A stretch of 64,000 nucleotides of DNA from Caulobacter segnis (GTDB lineage: Bacteria > Pseudomonadota > Alphaproteobacteria > Caulobacterales > Caulobacteraceae). Each line of letters begins with the position of its first letter. Position 1 is the first letter of the stretch. The notes under the pieces are model-generated. The model was not told the origin of the DNA. It worked only from the letters and a program-made list of their open reading frames with translations, and searched no databases. The translations under genes were made by a program, and so were the position numbers. The DNA lies in NCBI RefSeq assembly GCF_029543125.1, contig NZ_JARQWW010000004.1, positions 1 to 64,000 of the forward strand, given 5' to 3'. This document shows positions 61,603-64,000 of the stretch, one piece after another.

Positions 61603-63276
61603 ATGATGAAGCTGAAGGCGATCTTCCTGGCGGGGGCCGCGCTGCTCGCCGCCGCTACGGCGGCCAAGGCCGACACCTGGGTGATGAACGCCAACGGTTA
61701 CGCCCTGGGCAAGGACGGCAAGCCGGTCCCCTTCCGCACCATGCGCATCGGTAAGGACGGCAAGATCGCCTGGGTGACCCAGGCCGTTCCCCGCATCGCC
61801 TGGGGGCCGGACGACGTGATGGTGGACGCCGGCGGCAAGACGGTGATCCCCGGCCTGATCGACGCCCACGGCCACGTCATGGGCCTGGGTTTTCAAGCCC
61901 TGGCGCTGGACCTGAACGGCACGAAATCGCTGGATGAGGCCCTGCAGCGGCTGAAGGCCTACGCCGCCGCCAATCCGGACAAGCCGTGGATCATCGGCCG
62001 CGGCTGGAACCAGGAGATCTGGAAACTCGGACGCTTCCCCACCGCCGCCGAGATCGACGCCGTGGTCAGCGACCGTCCCGTCTGGCTGGGCCGCGTGGAC
62101 GGCCATGCGGGCTGGGCCAACAGCAAGGCGCTGGAGATCGCCGGCGTCACCGCCGCCTCCAAGGACCCGACGGGCGGCCGCATCGAGCGCAAGGCGGACG
62201 GCTCCCCCGCCGGGGTGCTGGTGGACTCGGCCCAGGACGTGGTGGACGCCAAGGTCCCCGCCCCCACCGCCGCCGACGCCGAAGCCGCCCTCGCCGCCGC
62301 CCTGAAGATCATGGCCGAGGTCGGCCTGACCGGCGTGGGCGACGCCGGCGCCGATCCCAAGACCTGGGCGATCTATGACCGGTTCGGCAAGGAAGGCCGG
62401 CTGACCGCCCGCATCTACGCCATGGCCGGCGGCATGGAGTCCCTGGAGGCGATCTCGCCCAAGGGGCCCATCGACTGGACCCATGACGACCGTCTGGCCC
62501 TGAAGTCGGTGAAGCTCTATTCGGACGGGGCGCTCGGCTCGCGCGGGGCTTTCCTGAAGGCGCCCTACAGCGACGATCCCAAGAACATCGGCCTGCAGTT
62601 CCTGCCGCAAGACAAGCTGAACGGCATGGTCCGCAGCGCCGCCTCGCGCGGCTATCAGGTCAACGTCCACGCCATCGGCGACGGCGCCAACGCCGAGGTG
62701 CTGGATGCCTTCGAGAGTGTGAAGGGCTCCACGCCCAAGGGCCTGCGCCACCGCATCGAGCACGCCCAGGTGGTCGATCCCGTGGATCTGCCCCGCTTCG
62801 CCAAGCTGGAGGTGATCGCCTCCATGCAGCCGACCCACGCCACCTCCGACAAGAACATGGCCGAGGACCGCCTGGGCAAGGCGCGGATGAAGGGCGCCTA
62901 TGCCTGGCGCAGCGTGCTGGACAGCGGGGCGAAGTTCGCCGGCGGCTCCGATTTCCCGGTTGAGGCGCCGAACCCCTTCTTCGGCATCCATGCCGCCGTC
63001 ACCCGCCAGGACCACAACGACCAGCCCCTGGGCGGCTGGTATCCGGGCGAGGCCCTGACCCTGGACGAGGCGCTGGCCGCCTTCACCACCGGCGCGGCCT
63101 ATGCCGAGTTCGGCGAAGGCAAGTTCGGCAGCCTGTCCCAGGGCGAATGGGCCGATTTCCTGATCCTCGACGCCGACCCGTACAAGATCCAGCCCAAGGA
63201 CCTGTGGAAGATCAAGGTCCAGGAGACCTGGGTGGGCGGCAAGCGCGTGTTCCAGCGTGAAGGCGCCGCCAAGTGA
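61603..63276 (+). CDS. exported amidohydrolase (YtcJ/LAF3-like)
   Basis: A 557-residue metallo-dependent hydrolase with a signal peptide (MMKLKAIFLAGAALLAAATAAKA, cut before DT). Metal-site motifs are VIPGLIDAHGHVMGLG near 81-96, LYSDGALGSRGAF near 304, NVHAIGDGANAEVLDAF near 352 and HRIEHAQ near 381. The C-terminal AGGSDFPVE holds the last Asp. The substrate is unknown; the family includes amidases acting on varied amides. GGGAG precedes the ATG. Its stop overlaps the next gene by four bases. Confidence 0.9.
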   Translation: MMKLKAIFLAGAALLAAATAAKADTWVMNANGYALGKDGKPVPFRTMRIGKDGKIAWVTQAVPRIAWGPDDVMVDAGGKTVIPGLIDAHGHVMGLGFQALALDLNGTKSLDEALQRLKAYAAANPDKPWIIGRGWNQEIWKLGRFPTAAEIDAVVSDRPVWLGRVDGHAGWANSKALEIAGVTAASKDPTGGRIERKADGSPAGVLVDSAQDVVDAKVPAPTAADAEAALAAALKIMAEVGLTGVGDAGADPKTWAIYDRFGKEGRLTARIYAMAGGMESLEAISPKGPIDWTHDDRLALKSVKLYSDGALGSRGAFLKAPYSDDPKNIGLQFLPQDKLNGMVRSAASRGYQVNVHAIGDGANAEVLDAFESVKGSTPKGLRHRIEHAQVVDPVDLPRFAKLEVIASMQPTHATSDKNMAEDRLGKARMKGAYAWRSVLDSGAKFAGGSDFPVEAPNPFFGIHAAVTRQDHNDQPLGGWYPGEALTLDEALAAFTTGAAYAEFGEGKFGSLSQGEWADFLILDADPYKIQPKDLWKIKVQETWVGGKRVFQREGAAK

Positions 63277-64000
63277 TCCGCTTCGCCTCCCCCATCGCCG
63301 CAATCGTCGTCTGCATCGCCGCCCCGGCCTTCGCCGCGCCGCAGGAGATCAACGCTTACACCCGCTACGAACTGCTGGCCCCGGGGTCGGGCAAGTTCCG
63401 CATCATCTATGACGTGACCGCCGCCCGTCCGGGCGCGACGGCCTATTTCAACCCCATCCGCAAGGGCAGCATCGCCACGGACGAAAGCGTGGTCGACATG
63501 GCCACGGGCAAGCCGCTGGAATTCAAGGTGGTGGACGGCGCCACCGCCCGCACCACCGGCCTGCCGGAAGCGAGCCTCGACAGCGACTACATCCGCGTCA
63601 CCCTCGCCCGCCCGGTGCCGGCCGACGGCGGCCAGGGCCGGGTGCGCATCGACAAGACCTATGAGGACGCCAAGTCCTACTTCCAGGACGGCCAGGACAT
63701 CGTCTTCGACCGTCCGCTGGGCGTGAAGCGCAACGCTGTGGTGTTGCCGGCCGGTTATCAGCTGGTGTCGTCGAATTACCCGTCCCAGGTGGCGCAGGAG
63801 GCGGACGGCCGCCTGCGGATCAGCTTCATCAACAACACCTCGGCCCAGGCGCCGCTGAAGCTGCGCGCGCGTCCGGGCAAGCTGACGCCGACGGCGAACG
63901 GCGCGGCGGCCAAGGTGTCCGAGCGCGCGCGCCAGACACGGGACATCGTCTATTTCCTGAACGCGCCAGAGACGAACAGCTTCCGGCTCCATCACGACTA
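63273..64000 (+). CDS. exported protein, 3' end cut by the window
   Basis: A GTG start overlapping the amidohydrolase stop (GTGA), with a signal peptide of about 24 residues (VIRFASPIAAIVVCIAAPAFA, cut before AP). The remaining ~220 residues are strand-rich (YELLAPGSGKFRIIYDVTA, YFNPIRKGSIATDESVVDM, IDKTYEDAKSYFQDGQDIVFDRPLG). The reading frame is open at the window edge, so it is partial. Operon position suggests it works with the exported amidohydrolase. Not recognised. Confidence 0.7.
   Translation, partial: MIRFASPIAAIVVCIAAPAFAAPQEINAYTRYELLAPGSGKFRIIYDVTAARPGATAYFNPIRKGSIATDESVVDMATGKPLEFKVVDGATARTTGLPEASLDSDYIRVTLARPVPADGGQGRVRIDKTYEDAKSYFQDGQDIVFDRPLGVKRNAVVLPAGYQLVSSNYPSQVAQEADGRLRISFINNTSAQAPLKLRARPGKLTPTANGAAAKVSERARQTRDIVYFLNAPETNSFRLHHD

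Overview
The window is GC-rich chromosomal DNA from an alphaproteobacterium, almost certainly a member of the Caulobacteraceae (Caulobacter, Brevundimonas or Phenylobacterium type). The evidence is the flbT-flaF-flagellin locus with several flagellins, sites matching CtrA (TTAA-N7-TTAA) and FlbD, a sigma-54 flagellin promoter, a DUF1134/EipA protein behind a CtrA box, and a GyrA whose quinolone-contact residues look intrinsically resistant. No phage, plasmid, insertion sequence or CRISPR array is visible. One tRNA gene (Lys, UUU) is present.

Layout. 1-6.1 kb: pheT, then a candidate Thr/Ile leader peptide with a terminator and an alternative pairing, followed by two tandem small ACT-like proteins; then eipA and lepA diverging around a perfect CtrA box. 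6.1-8.8 kb: structured intergenic repeats and small hypothetical genes. 8.8-19.4 kb: a hexuronate regulon. uxaC-kduI-kduD-kdgK lie on the minus strand behind a LacI-type regulator gene. Divergent from them are an altronate dehydratase, a mannonate/tagaturonate-type oxidoreductase, a MhpD-like hydratase and an ExuT-like transporter. Three copies of one operator sit in front of the three units. 19.5-32.2 kb: an esterase lipoprotein, panCB/panD, tRNA-Lys, tgt-queA, an EEP-family hydrolase, two cyclophilins, coaD and gyrA. 32.3-41.1 kb: sodC, bioA/bioFD, an EamA transporter, a TonB-dependent receptor, ssb and two envelope proteins of unknown function.

41.2-51.1 kb is a flagellin locus: a FlaEY-like 980-residue protein with a propeller-like core and a flagellar C-terminus, a PseH/FlmH-like acetyltransferase, three flagellins, FlaG, FlaF, FlbT, and a TPR-glycosyltransferase of the FlmG/FlbA type. 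Together these suggest synthesis, sugar modification, post-transcriptional control and export of flagellin. Two flagellins share a 148-bp identical tract and have FlbD-like sites upstream; the third is divergent and has inverted CtrA half-sites instead.

51.1-64 kb: an acidic small protein, a MoxR ATPase, a lipoprotein, a stress protein, an HD hydrolase with an NrtR-like regulator, PhzF, a fatty acid/sterol hydroxylase, a small beta-barrel, a FabH2-type ketoacyl synthase, a Ste24-type protease, an exported amidohydrolase and a secreted protein cut by the window edge.

All function calls come from reading the translated sequence and recalling family signatures; no database search was run.
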